From: Acanthamoeba sp. SK_2022b
Taxonomy: Eukaryota > Discosea > Longamoebia > Acanthamoebidae
Length of the DNA: 47,044 nucleotides
Assembly: GCA_027943245.1 (NCBI GenBank)
Contig: JANDJZ010000440.1
Coordinates: 1-47,044, forward strand
Direction: 5' to 3'
Shown: positions 23,645 to 32,445 of the stretch, in pieces
How positions within the stretch are numbered: position 1 is the first letter of the stretch
Layout: each line of letters begins with the position of its first letter
Made by a program: the position numbers and the translations under genes
Notes under the pieces: model-generated
The model's database searches: none
Told to the model about the DNA's origin: nothing
What the model saw: only the letters and a program-made list of their open reading frames with translations

Positions 23645-24109
23645 ATGTCATCGAAAGAAAAATCCCTCTATGCCCTCACCAACGCCCTGCAACCGGTTCG
23701 CCGGGTGTGGAAACAGGCTGCGACGCTGGCGATCGCCAAATCCGGCATCTCCATGTCGTTGGCTACCGTCGTGGTTCTGGTGCATCGCAATCCGCAGGGC
23801 ATCAATCAGCGCGACCTGGCGGAAGAAGTCGGCGTCAATCCCGGTGCGCTGGTGCGTCTGTTGGATCAGGCCGCCGCGTTAGGCTTCCTCGAGCGGCAGG
23901 AGTCGGCCGGCGATCGTCGGTTTAAAACCCTGCGCATTCTGCCCGCCGGCGCCGAATTGGCCAAAAAGGTCGAAACCGCGGCCGATAAGCTGCGAGTCGA
24001 GCTGATGCACGACGTGCCGTTGGAAGATATTGAAACCGCCACGCGCATTCTGCGCCTGTTTGAAGAGCGCGCAGGCCACTATCTGCAACAGGCCGGCAAT
24101 GAGCCATGA
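23645..24109 (+). CDS. MarR family transcriptional regulator
   Basis: A 154-residue winged-helix regulator. It shows the MarR core: SMSLATVVVLVHRNPQGINQRDLAEEVGVNPGALVRLLDQAAALGFLERQESAGDRRFKTLRILPAGAEL, with the wing DRR. The ATG at 23645 follows GAGGTATCCC; the upstream extension to 23525 is rejected. Its stop overlaps the efflux gene start (ATGA), so it is the first gene of a MarR-FUSC-DUF1656-HlyD operon, similar in parts to E. coli slyA with ydhIJK. It probably represses the operon and is released by an aromatic ligand. Confidence 0.9.
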   Translation: MSSKEKSLYALTNALQPVRRVWKQAATLAIAKSGISMSLATVVVLVHRNPQGINQRDLAEEVGVNPGALVRLLDQAAALGFLERQESAGDRRFKTLRILPAGAELAKKVETAADKLRVELMHDVPLEDIETATRILRLFEERAGHYLQQAGNEP

Positions 24110-26043
24110 ACATCGGTAAACCGCAGCTGCTGTACGCCGCGAAACTGTTTATTTCCGCCATGCTGGCCTTCGCGCTGGCGGAAAGCATCGGCCTGCAAAA
24201 TCCCTATTGGGCGATGGTGACCTGCTGCGTGCTGAGCAATCCGGTCAGCGGCGCCGTACGCGCCCGCGCCACCTACCGTTTTTGCGGCACGCTGTTCGCC
24301 GGCGTGCTGACGCTGGGCCTTTCGGCCTGGCTTAGCAACACGCCGGTGCTGTTGATCGTCGCAGCAGGGCTGTCATCGTCACTGATGCTGGGCCTCTCCT
24401 ATCTCGATCGCACGCCACGCGCTTACTTTTTCCAGCTGGGCGCCATCACCATGATGCTGGTCGCCATCGCCTACATCAATCACCCGGACACGATGTTCAC
24501 TATGGTCGTCACGCGGGTGACGGAGATCTGCCTAGGTATTTTGGCGGTGACGCTGGTAGACAGCGTGCTGTTCCCATCGTCGCTGGCGCCGGTGTTGCGC
24601 ACGCGGCTGAAAGGCTGGCTGGCTGACCTGGCGCGTTGGCAGGAGGACAGCCTCGACGGCAAGGGCAGCGACGCCCAGGCCGACGCGGACCGTATCCGTT
24701 TGCTGGGCGACATCGCCTCGTTCAATCAGATGATGACCACCCTTGGCTATGACAGTTCGGTCGATAAGCCCACCCGTCAGGCGGCGATTTCGATACAGCA
24801 ACGCGTACTGCAAATCGTGCCGCTGCTCTCGGCCATCGGCAGCAGCATCGCCGCACTGCCGGTCGGCCTGCGCCCCCGCCTGCAGCCGTGGCTGAATGAG
24901 GTCCGGCGGCAGGCCGTTGAACCCGCACCGCACGCTTCGCCCTCGGTAAGCTTGTTGCCGCCTGCGGCGTCGCTGTCGCCGTGGGAAACGCTGATCGTCG
25001 ACGAGCTGGCTGAACAGGTTGAGCAGTGGTTAACGCTGTGGGCCGAGGTACAGCAGTTGAACGCATTCCTGGACGGCGAGCCGCTGCCCGCGGCGCTGCA
25101 GGCGCAGATGATGCGCAGCCGCGTCTTCTCGCCGCCGCCGGATATCGGCATGGCGGTGCGCATGTTCGCCGGAATTTTGACGACCTACGCCCTGCTGTGC
25201 GGCCTCTGGTATTTCACCGGCTGGGAACAGGGCGCCAATATGGTGCTGATGGGGATCGTGGCCATCGCCTTCTTCGGCGCCGGCGACAATCCCGGCGCCA
25301 CCATCGCCACTTTTGGCCGCTTCGCCGCTATCGCTATGGCCCTCGGCGCCCTGCTCAGCTATGTGCTGCTGCCGCTGGCCGGGGATTACGGCAGTTTCCT
25401 GATCGTGATGGGGCTGTTTTTGCTGCCGCTCGGCGTGTGGGCGGCGAGCAACCCGTTGGCGACGTTGGCGATCGCCCTGTCGCTCAGCAACGTCAACTTT
25501 CAGGGGCACTATGCGCCTAACAATATGGGGCTGTATCTGGAAAGCACTACCGGCACGCTGATCGGCGTCTATTTCGCGTTCCTGTGCGCCGCGCTGTTCC
25601 GCCGCTGGGGCACCGATCAGGTGGTGGCGCGGCTGATGCGGCAGGATGCGCAAGAGATGCTGCGCCTCAATCGCCACGTCACGGAACGCGACTTACAGCG
25701 CTATCAGGCCCGCGCGTTGGATCGCATCACCGCGCTGGGTAGCCGCCTGGCCGCCGTTGGGCAAGCCGATCGCAGCCCACAGCTGTTGATGCGCTTAAAA
25801 ACCGCTATCGACCTGATTCGTCTGCAGCAGGCCGGCGCTCTCAGCCCTGGCGCTTCGCCGAACGCCGGTCTGCCGGCGGCGTTCCGCCAACTTTCTCTGC
25901 ACGCCGAGGCCCCCTCCGCGCTGCTGGGCCAGATCGACGTCGGTCTGCAACAGGCCTGGCGGCAGAACGATCGGCGCGCGCTGCGGCCGCTTACCCGGCT
26001 ACGGCTGCTGCACTTCCCCACGGCTTTGCACTGGAATCCCTGA
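24106..26043 (+). CDS. FUSC family (AaeB-like) inner-membrane efflux protein
   Basis: A 645-residue FUSC/AaeB-type transporter with two membrane bundles (about residues 10-170 and 350-485), each of about six helices, and two soluble cytoplasmic regions. The N-terminus (YAAKLFISAMLAFALAESIGLQNPYWAMVT) and LSNVNFQGHYAPNN are typical. Together with the HlyD-type adaptor and the DUF1656 protein, it should form a p-hydroxybenzoic-acid-type efflux pump for aromatic acids or related compounds. Its start overlaps the MarR stop by four bases. Confidence 0.9.
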   Translation: MNIGKPQLLYAAKLFISAMLAFALAESIGLQNPYWAMVTCCVLSNPVSGAVRARATYRFCGTLFAGVLTLGLSAWLSNTPVLLIVAAGLSSSLMLGLSYLDRTPRAYFFQLGAITMMLVAIAYINHPDTMFTMVVTRVTEICLGILAVTLVDSVLFPSSLAPVLRTRLKGWLADLARWQEDSLDGKGSDAQADADRIRLLGDIASFNQMMTTLGYDSSVDKPTRQAAISIQQRVLQIVPLLSAIGSSIAALPVGLRPRLQPWLNEVRRQAVEPAPHASPSVSLLPPAASLSPWETLIVDELAEQVEQWLTLWAEVQQLNAFLDGEPLPAALQAQMMRSRVFSPPPDIGMAVRMFAGILTTYALLCGLWYFTGWEQGANMVLMGIVAIAFFGAGDNPGATIATFGRFAAIAMALGALLSYVLLPLAGDYGSFLIVMGLFLLPLGVWAASNPLATLAIALSLSNVNFQGHYAPNNMGLYLESTTGTLIGVYFAFLCAALFRRWGTDQVVARLMRQDAQEMLRLNRHVTERDLQRYQARALDRITALGSRLAAVGQADRSPQLLMRLKTAIDLIRLQQAGALSPGASPNAGLPAAFRQLSLHAEAPSALLGQIDVGLQQAWRQNDRRALRPLTRLRLLHFPTALHWNP

Positions 26044-26044
26044 C

Positions 26045-26257
26045 ATGATCGGTGAAATCAACATTGACGGCGTGTTCATCTCGCCCTTGCTGCTGTGCCT
26101 GGTGTGCGCATTCTTCTCGCGCATGGCGCTTTCCTGGACGCTCAGCGCGGTAGGCGTCTATCGCTGGGTCGCGCAGCGCCCACTGTTCGACACCGCCCTG
26201 TTTCTTATTCTGGCCGGGCTGTTTTTCCACGGCCTGAAATGGCTTACCACCCCCTGA
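26045..26257 (+). CDS. DUF1656 family small membrane protein (AaeX/YdhI-like)
   Basis: A 70-residue protein with two transmembrane helices; the opening GEINIDGVFISPLLLCLVCAFF is the DUF1656 signature. It starts one base after the FUSC stop and sits between FUSC and HlyD components, as in aaeX/ydhI loci. Its role in the pump is not established. Confidence 0.87.
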   Translation: MIGEINIDGVFISPLLLCLVCAFFSRMALSWTLSAVGVYRWVAQRPLFDTALFLILAGLFFHGLKWLTTP

Positions 26258-26264
26258 GGACCCC

Positions 26265-27140
26265 ATGTTTCGTGAACGTACCCTTGCTCTGCTGCGCCCC
26301 GCGCTGACCCTGATTGCCGTTTTGATCGCGGCAGGCGTGCTGTGGCAGCTTTATCTCTATTACACCTATGCCCCGCAAACGCGCGACGGCAAGATCCGCG
26401 CCGACGTGGTGCCGCTGGCCACGGATGTTTCCGGCAAGGTGGACGCCGTGCACATTCACGACAACCAGGTGGTGCATAAAGGGCAGCTGCTGCTCAGCCT
26501 GGACAAAGTACGGCTGCGCAATGCGCTGGATCAGGCCGAGGCCGCCGTGGAACGCGCCAACGTCCAGTTGGCGTCATCCCAGCGCGAAAACCGGCGCTAT
26601 CAGGCGCTGCAGTCGGCTATTTCACAGCAGGAACGCGACAATCGCCGCGATGCCCAATCGCTGGCGAAGGCCAATCTGGATCAGGCCCTGGCGGATCGGG
26701 CGCTGGCGCGCATCAACCTGCAGCGCGCCGATCTCTATGCGCCGGTGGATGGCGTGATCACCAACTTCTCCCTGCGCCCCGGCGCTTACGCGACCGCCGG
26801 TCAGCCGATCATGGCGTTGGTGGATTCCAACAGTTTCTACATCGCCGGATACTTCGAAGAGACCAAGCTGGGCCGCATTCAGAACGGTGACAAGGTGGTG
26901 ATCCGCATCATGGGGGAACGGCAGCCGCTCTATGGCCACGTCGACGGGCTTTCCGCCGGCATCAACGACAGCGAGCGCACCACCGCCGCCGGCAATCTGC
27001 TCGCCAACGTCAACCCGACATTCAGCTGGATCCGTCTGGCGCAGCGCATCCCGGTGCGCATCGCGATCGACACCATTCCCCACGGCGTCGAGCTGATCGC
27101 CGGCCGCACGGCGACGGTCAGTTTGAGTGAAACTCATTAA
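26265..27140 (+). CDS. HlyD-type periplasmic adaptor (AaeA-like)
   Basis: A 291-residue membrane-fusion protein. It has one N-terminal transmembrane helix (about 10-32), a biotinyl-lipoyl half-motif around ADVVPLATDVSGKVDAVHIHDNQVVHKGQLLLSLD, a coiled-coil hairpin (about 85-155), the second lipoyl half-motif (DLYAPVDGVITNFSLRPG) and a beta-barrel (FYIAGYFEETKLGRIQNGDKV). It links the FUSC pump to an outer-membrane channel, which is not encoded nearby. AGGACCCC precedes the ATG. Its stop overlaps the convergent LysR stop by four bases. Confidence 0.9.
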   Translation: MFRERTLALLRPALTLIAVLIAAGVLWQLYLYYTYAPQTRDGKIRADVVPLATDVSGKVDAVHIHDNQVVHKGQLLLSLDKVRLRNALDQAEAAVERANVQLASSQRENRRYQALQSAISQQERDNRRDAQSLAKANLDQALADRALARINLQRADLYAPVDGVITNFSLRPGAYATAGQPIMALVDSNSFYIAGYFEETKLGRIQNGDKVVIRIMGERQPLYGHVDGLSAGINDSERTTAAGNLLANVNPTFSWIRLAQRIPVRIAIDTIPHGVELIAGRTATVSLSETH

Positions 27141-28057
27141 GCCTGTCCCTCCGGCGTCAACCCGGCGCTCAGCGCCTGCAGTAAAGCGCTGACCTTCGGC
27201 TGCGCCCGGCGGCTTTTCAGCCAGACCACGTTGATCGGCAGGCCGTCGGTCGCCAGATGCGGCAACACCTCGGCCAACGCCCCCTCCTCTAGCTGCCGTT
27301 TGACCAGCCAGGTCGGTAACTGGGCAATGCCGTGCCCCGCCAGCACCGCCGTCAGTTGCCCCTCCGCATCGCCAATGGCCACCCGCGGCGTCAGCGTTCT
27401 TCGCTCTACCGGCTGGGCACCGCTTCCCGAGAAATGCCAGGGTGTCTGCACGCCGTCGTTTTCCTGATACAGCACGCAGTGATGATGTGCCAATTCAGCA
27501 GCGGTGGTGGGTTCACCCTGGCGCTTCAGGTAGCCGGGCGCGGCGCAGAAGATATGCCGCTGCTTACCAAGGTAGTGATGCCCCAGCGTATTTGGCCACA
27601 CATCTGAACCGCCGATACGCACCAGGATATCGATGCCTTCACTGACCGGATCGGCGAAACGGTCCGTAAACGTGATATGCGGCACCAGCAACGGGTGATC
27701 CTCAATACATCGCAAGATCACCGGCAGCGCATGCAAACGGCCAAAGGAAGCGGGAAGATCGATGCGCACCCTGCCGCGCGGCTCGGCACTTTCCGCCTGC
27801 ATCGCCAGTTCGGCCTCTTCCAGCTCGGCCAACACGCCGGTACAGGTGCGATAAAATTGGGTGCCGGCGTCGGTCAGCGCCAGCCGCCGCGTGGTGCGCT
27901 GGAACAGCTTCGTTTGTAATCGGCTTTCCAGCCGGGCGATCCCTTTGCTGACGGCAGACGCGGTCAGGTTCAGGCGTTCCGCCGCCAGCGTAAAGCTGCC
28001 CATATCGGCCACGCAAACAAACAGACCGATCCCTTTGAGACGTTCGGAAGAAAACAT
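27137..28057 (-). CDS. LysR family transcriptional regulator
   Basis: A 306-residue LysR regulator of the large CrgA/YafC branch: LKGIGLFVCVADMGSFTLAAERLNLTASAVSKGIARLE, then FQRTTRRLALTDAG, then an effector domain beginning GRVRIDLPASFGR. It is divergent from the NmrA-type reductase at 28173 (115-bp interval), its most likely target, and convergent with the efflux operon. Upstream GGGGA is very close to the ATG, so translation may be modest. Confidence 0.88.
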   Translation of the reverse strand: MFSSERLKGIGLFVCVADMGSFTLAAERLNLTASAVSKGIARLESRLQTKLFQRTTRRLALTDAGTQFYRTCTGVLAELEEAELAMQAESAEPRGRVRIDLPASFGRLHALPVILRCIEDHPLLVPHITFTDRFADPVSEGIDILVRIGGSDVWPNTLGHHYLGKQRHIFCAAPGYLKRQGEPTTAAELAHHHCVLYQENDGVQTPWHFSGSGAQPVERRTLTPRVAIGDAEGQLTAVLAGHGIAQLPTWLVKRQLEEGALAEVLPHLATDGLPINVVWLKSRRAQPKVSALLQALSAGLTPEGQA

Positions 28058-28172
28058 TCCCCTGCCTTATTGATGAATTTAGTTCCCGCAACTCGGTAAT
28101 TTATAGCGCAAATCATGATTTTTATTCCTATAGACTTTCCCTCACAGCGTTAAAAACCGCAAGAGGTAAGTT

Positions 28173-29060
28173 ATGAAGAACAAGAAGCCCCAGATCCTGA
28201 TCACCGGCGCCACCGGCCAGATAGGCGGTGCGACCCTGCGTCTTTTGCAATCCCAGGCAGAGATCGAGCCGGTTGCCGCCGTGCGCTCTCCCGCCAAGGC
28301 GGCGCCCTTCGAAAAACTGGGTATCCGCACCGTCCAGCTCGATTTTGATCGGGAAGAGACGCTGGCACCGGCGCTGGCCGGCATCGAGCGCGTATTTTTG
28401 GCCACCGGCTACACGGTGGACATGCTGCGGCAAAGCAAGGTGTTTCTCGATCGCGCGCGCCAGGCCGGCGTGCGGCATGTCGTGCACCTCGGCGCCTGCG
28501 GCCGTGACGACACCACCGTCGCGCATTGGGCCTGGCACCAGCTCATCGAGCGTTACATCGAGTGGTCGGGATTTTCTTTCACCCACCTGCGGCCGGAGTG
28601 CTTTATGCAGAACCTGCTCAACTACGACGGCGTACCGGCGGTGAAAAACGGCGTGATCCGGCAATATACCGGCGATGCGCCGTTCAGCTGGGTGGACGGC
28701 GACGATGTAGCGCAGGCGGCGGCGCTGGCGCTGCTGCACCCCGAGCGGCACGGCGGCCAAACCTACCGCATGGGCTATGACGTTAAATCCTACGGCGAGA
28801 TCGCCGCCATGATGACGGAAGAGCTGGGGCAGCCGTTCCGCTATGAATCACAAGATCCGCAGGTTTTTCTGGATGAGATGCGCGCGACGGGCGCCGAAAT
28901 GGCCTACATGAGCTGCGTCTACGACAATTTTCGCCGCATGGCGGCGCGCGATATCCCAGGCGTCGATGAGGTTTTCGATAATTTCCCGCAGATCGCGGGC
29001 AGAGAGCCGATGCGGCTAAGGGCGTTTATCCGCAAGCACCGTGACAAGCTGGCCTACTGA
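28173..29060 (+). CDS. NmrA-like NAD(P)-binding protein
   Basis: A 295-residue atypical SDR with the glycine motif ILITGATGQIGGATLRLL and basic VRSPAKAA after beta2 (NADP-type). ERVFLATGYTVDML, HVVHLGACG and the substrate-face FTHLRPECFMQNL are typical of the NmrA/QOR2 branch. AAGAGGTAAGTT precedes the ATG. It is probably a quinone or enone reductase or a redox-sensing NADP protein; the LysR gene upstream should control it. Confidence 0.86.
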   Translation: MKNKKPQILITGATGQIGGATLRLLQSQAEIEPVAAVRSPAKAAPFEKLGIRTVQLDFDREETLAPALAGIERVFLATGYTVDMLRQSKVFLDRARQAGVRHVVHLGACGRDDTTVAHWAWHQLIERYIEWSGFSFTHLRPECFMQNLLNYDGVPAVKNGVIRQYTGDAPFSWVDGDDVAQAAALALLHPERHGGQTYRMGYDVKSYGEIAAMMTEELGQPFRYESQDPQVFLDEMRATGAEMAYMSCVYDNFRRMAARDIPGVDEVFDNFPQIAGREPMRLRAFIRKHRDKLAY

Positions 29061-29119
29061 GCCTCGCAAGGTTCGCCGGCCAACACCGGCGAGCCTTCCG
29101 TTTCCCTCCCGCCGCGCCG

Positions 29120-30655
29120 TTACAGCATCCACTCGATCGGCAGCCAGCCGGCCACGGTGAGAATAATGCGTTTTACCCAACCGGCGCCGGGCTCTTGCTG
29201 ATGCACCTCGGTGTGGCCGTCTTCGAAGGCTTCTTTCCACACCATTTTGCCCTCGGGCGTCAATACCGGGCGGTAGGCGGCGTACTCGAGCGGGCCATCA
29301 AACAGTTGGCGAGTGTCGGCCGCCAGCGCCGGGCTGTCGATCAAGAAACCCATTTCGCAGTTCAGGTGCGCCGAGCGCGGATCGAAATTGAACGAACCGA
29401 TAAACACCCGCTTATCATCGATGGCGAAGGTTTTCGCGTGCAGCGCCGCGCCGGACAGCCCCAGCGGCTTGAGTTCCTTGCGCCCGGTCGGTTGACCGGC
29501 GCGCAGCTTCAGCTCGAACAGTTCGACGCCCGCCTGCAGCAGCTCACGCCGGTATTTCGCGTAGCCGGCATGTACCACCAGCACGTCGGTGGTGTTCATC
29601 GCGTTGGTCAGCACGCGTATGGACTTCCCCTGTTTGGCAAGCGATTCAAAGAAGCTCGCCCCTTCCCGCCCCGGCACGAAATAGGCGGAAACCAGATCCA
29701 GTTGCCGGCCGACGCCGCCGATGATCTTGCCGAGCTGCGTCACCATCAACCGATCGCGCGACGCCTTGCCCAGCCCTTTCGCCGGATCGTCGGCCACCAG
29801 CTCTACCTGGGTGAATTCCGGCTGGACGGCGCCATCGCGAAAGCGCACCGCGCTGGTTTCCAGCTGCACCGCCAATTTGCGGGCCCGTTCGCTGCTTTCG
29901 GTCGCGGTGGCCTGCGTCAGGAAGGCAGAAAGATTACCTTTGCCCCGGATAATTTGCTCAACGCCGAACACCGACGCGCTGTTCCAGTAGCGATCGAACA
30001 CCTCGGCCGTTTCTGCCACTACGCTGCCGACGCTCAGCACGTCGAGATCGAGGAAATAGTTTTCGTCGCCGACCTGGAAATACTCGTCGCCAATGTTGCG
30101 GCCGCCGATGATCGCCACGGCGCCGTCGACAATGTAAGACTTGTTATGCATGCGGCGGTTCATACGCATAAAGTCAAAGGCATAGCCGGCCAACTTCGGC
30201 GTGCGCACGGTTGATGGGTTGAACAGGCGGATCTCGACGTTTTCCTGGGCGTTCAGCGCCGCCAGGGTCTCGTCCATGGCGACGCCGTTATCGTCCAGCA
30301 GCAGCCGCACGCGCACGCCGCGTTGGGCGGCGTCATACAGGGTTTTCAGCAGGATCTGCCCGGAGGTGTCGTTATGCCAGATGTAGTACTGGGCGTCGAT
30401 CGACCTTTCCGCCATCCGCGCCAACGCCAGGCGGCTGGCGAACGCATCGTGCCCGCTGGCCAGCGGCACCACGCCGCTCAGGCCAGGATGCGCCGCCATC
30501 AGTTCGGCGGCCCGCGCCGGTAACTGGGCGGCAGGATCCGCCGGCAACGCCGCCTGCGGCAGACGCTGGGAAATATCCGGCAAACGAAAGAGGACTCTTG
30601 CCGCAATAATGGCGATCGTCACGGCGAGAATCAGATACACGACAATTTTTATCAC
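29120..30655 (-). CDS. clsC: Phospholipase D family protein, cardiolipin synthase C-like
   Basis: A 511-residue inner-membrane PLD-superfamily enzyme with an N-terminal transmembrane helix and two HKD motifs: MHNKSYIVDGAVAIIGGRNIGDEYF and LHAKTFAIDDKRVFIGSFNFDPRS. The arrangement and QYYIWHNDTSG match ClsC/YmdC, which makes cardiolipin from phosphatidylglycerol and phosphatidylethanolamine, although this protein is somewhat longer than E. coli ClsC and its usual ymdB partner is absent. The start is GTG at 30655 with GAGG upstream. Confidence 0.85.
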   Translation of the reverse strand: MIKIVVYLILAVTIAIIAARVLFRLPDISQRLPQAALPADPAAQLPARAAELMAAHPGLSGVVPLASGHDAFASRLALARMAERSIDAQYYIWHNDTSGQILLKTLYDAAQRGVRVRLLLDDNGVAMDETLAALNAQENVEIRLFNPSTVRTPKLAGYAFDFMRMNRRMHNKSYIVDGAVAIIGGRNIGDEYFQVGDENYFLDLDVLSVGSVVAETAEVFDRYWNSASVFGVEQIIRGKGNLSAFLTQATATESSERARKLAVQLETSAVRFRDGAVQPEFTQVELVADDPAKGLGKASRDRLMVTQLGKIIGGVGRQLDLVSAYFVPGREGASFFESLAKQGKSIRVLTNAMNTTDVLVVHAGYAKYRRELLQAGVELFELKLRAGQPTGRKELKPLGLSGAALHAKTFAIDDKRVFIGSFNFDPRSAHLNCEMGFLIDSPALAADTRQLFDGPLEYAAYRPVLTPEGKMVWKEAFEDGHTEVHQQEPGAGWVKRIILTVAGWLPIEWML

Positions 30656-30741
30656 GGGAAGCGGCCTCGGAGGTTGACTGCTTTGCTTTATACGTCATTA
30701 GGTTGCTTCAATCTATAGGAGAAGCGCGCTATGCCATAAGG

Positions 30742-31533
30742 CTATAGCGTAAAGCGCGAAGGCGAAACGCCAAACAGTTTTTTGAACGCCACCGAATAGG
30801 CGCTGTGGCTCTCGTAACCGCTTTCGAAGGCGGCATGGATGATCGAGTTGCCGGCCAACAGCAGCGGAATGGACGACAGCAGCCGCAGGCGCTGTTTCCA
30901 CTGGCCGAAGGTGATGCCGGTTTGTTGAGTGAAATGACGCTGGAAGGTTTTCGCGCTGATCGACAGTGAATCGGCCCAGGCCTCAATGCCGCGATCGTCG
31001 GCCGGCGTGATGACCAACAGCCGGCAAATCTCGGCCATTCTCGCCTCTGCCGGCCAAGGCAAATGCAGCGCCAGCTGCGGCTGCAGGCTCAGCTCCTCAA
31101 GGAACAACGCTCTGAGCAGCATATTGCGTTTGGTCTCCGCCCCTTCGGGCGCCAGCGTCGCCAGCTGAGCGATCAGTTCTCGCAGCAGCGGTGAGACCTG
31201 CAATACGCCGTCGCGCAGCGGCAAACGCGCGGCGGTGACTTCATCAACCAAAATCCCGTAAACGCAAATGTTGCTCTGCATGACCAGCTGATGTTCTACC
31301 CCCGGCCGCAGCCAGACTGCGGTGGTGGGCGGCACGATCCAGCGCCCGCTGCTCGCCTCGACCGCCATAACGCCCTGCTGCGAATAGAGCAAATGGCTGC
31401 GTTTATGCGAGTGGTAAGGAATGACAAAGCCCGCCGGATAGTGTTTCACCAGCCCTGTCACCTCGAACGAGGAGTTTTCGTGGCTGCTGAGGTCTATGCG
31501 TTTGGTTTCGGCGTTGTCGACTTCGAATCCCAT
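30742..31533 (-). CDS. AraC family transcriptional regulator
   Basis: A 263-residue regulator. An N-terminal cupin (YPAGFVIPYHSHKRSHLLYSQQGVMAVEASSGRWIVPPTTAVWLRPGVEHQ) is followed by a C-terminal double HTH (LSISAKTFQRHFTQQTGITFGQWKQRLRLL...AAFESGYESHSAYSVAFKKLFGVSPSRF). The ATG at 31533 is preceded by AAGGGA; the frame extends to 31617 but without a better site. The cupin keeps H-x-H metal-like residues. No divergent partner lies close, so its target is uncertain. Confidence 0.85.
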   Translation of the reverse strand: MGFEVDNAETKRIDLSSHENSSFEVTGLVKHYPAGFVIPYHSHKRSHLLYSQQGVMAVEASSGRWIVPPTTAVWLRPGVEHQLVMQSNICVYGILVDEVTAARLPLRDGVLQVSPLLRELIAQLATLAPEGAETKRNMLLRALFLEELSLQPQLALHLPWPAEARMAEICRLLVITPADDRGIEAWADSLSISAKTFQRHFTQQTGITFGQWKQRLRLLSSIPLLLAGNSIIHAAFESGYESHSAYSVAFKKLFGVSPSRFTL

Positions 31534-31890
31534 GGTCGTTTGTCCCTTTTGATAACGCGAATGTCTTTTATTTGATAGAGGCGCCGCATGATCCTCCATA
31601 TAGTGACGTTCTCGCAAGCCACACCAGGGGCCTTATGCGAAGAAACTCACTATTTACACCAAAATTTCATCGTTCTGCGTAAAACCAAGGCGATGACGTT
31701 GCGCATGCGCTGCGCGATGGCGGCTCGTTGCGGGGGCGACGTGGCCGAAAGTGATGGAAAGGGAAAGCGCGGTGGCTTAAATCAGGAGGTAGACGCATCA
31801 ATCAGCAGGTAGCTCAGCCTGGGGGGCGGCTTAATGCTGCTGGGATAGGGAGAGCGCCTAGGCTCTCCTCTATCCATTCGTATTATCACC
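31534..31890. other. 357-bp intergenic region
   Basis: No gene is supported here. The plus-strand frame at 31588-31812 has no ribosome site and an unnatural composition. The region contains the AraC upstream DNA and, near 31843-31875, the terminator hairpin of the cupin gene. Confidence 0.6.
31843..31875 (-). terminator. Terminator-like hairpin after the cupin gene
   Basis: GGATAG plus GGAGAGC (31843-31855) pairs with GCTCTCC (31862-31868) and CTATCC (31870-31875), with one bulged T, giving about 13 paired bases and a 6-nt loop. No long U-run. Confidence 0.55.
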
Positions 31891-32208
31891 TCAACGGGCC
31901 AACTCGGCGCCGTCCAGTTCGGAAATCGCCAGACAAATCACTTCAGTAATGGCCTGTACCGTATAGGCGGTATTGGCAGGGATGATTAACATCTCATGGG
32001 GTTGCAACGTCTGATCGTCAACCTTCAGTTCACCGCTCAGCACCATCAGTTTCACCCACCCCGGATGAAAACGCGCCGGTTGTCGGCTGCCCGCATCCAA
32101 CTTCAGCAACGCCGTATGGCCAGGCGTTTCCCGTTTCAAAATATGAAAACGCACCCCATCGTAAGGCATGTTTTCGTAATGCAGTGACGCCAGTGTTCTC
32201 TTATGCAT
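31891..32208 (-). CDS. Cupin domain protein
   Basis: A 105-residue single-cupin protein (RQPARFHPGWVKLMVLSGELKVDDQTLQPHEMLIIPANTAYTVQAIT). The first cupin motif has only one of the usual His pair (FHPGW) and the second lacks a clear His, so metal binding is doubtful. The ATG at 32208 follows GAGGACACTTACC. It is a single gene; the function is unknown. Confidence 0.75.
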   Translation of the reverse strand: MHKRTLASLHYENMPYDGVRFHILKRETPGHTALLKLDAGSRQPARFHPGWVKLMVLSGELKVDDQTLQPHEMLIIPANTAYTVQAITEVICLAISELDGAELAR

Positions 32209-32445
32209 GGTAAGTGTCCTCGTGACCTGTGAGTAGCTGCTCCGCCTTCGGTCGCCATAAAAACGATTGGCGGCTGTCCCTACCGAAAGCACAGGCTCGC
32301 AGCCTCTTGGCGAACGGATTTAACTGTCGTACTTGCAGCGGCCCGACCGACCGCCGTTTCATGCCCAACCTGCCTCAGGCATGCTACTAAATATATAAGA
32401 GCCTCGCCGACGGCGCAAAAAACCGCTGCCAGGTTGAGCGTATAT

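Noticed and set aside
31588..31812. 74-codon plus-strand frame between AraC and cupin genes
   Set aside because: No ribosome site, no recognisable domain, composition unlike neighbouring genes.
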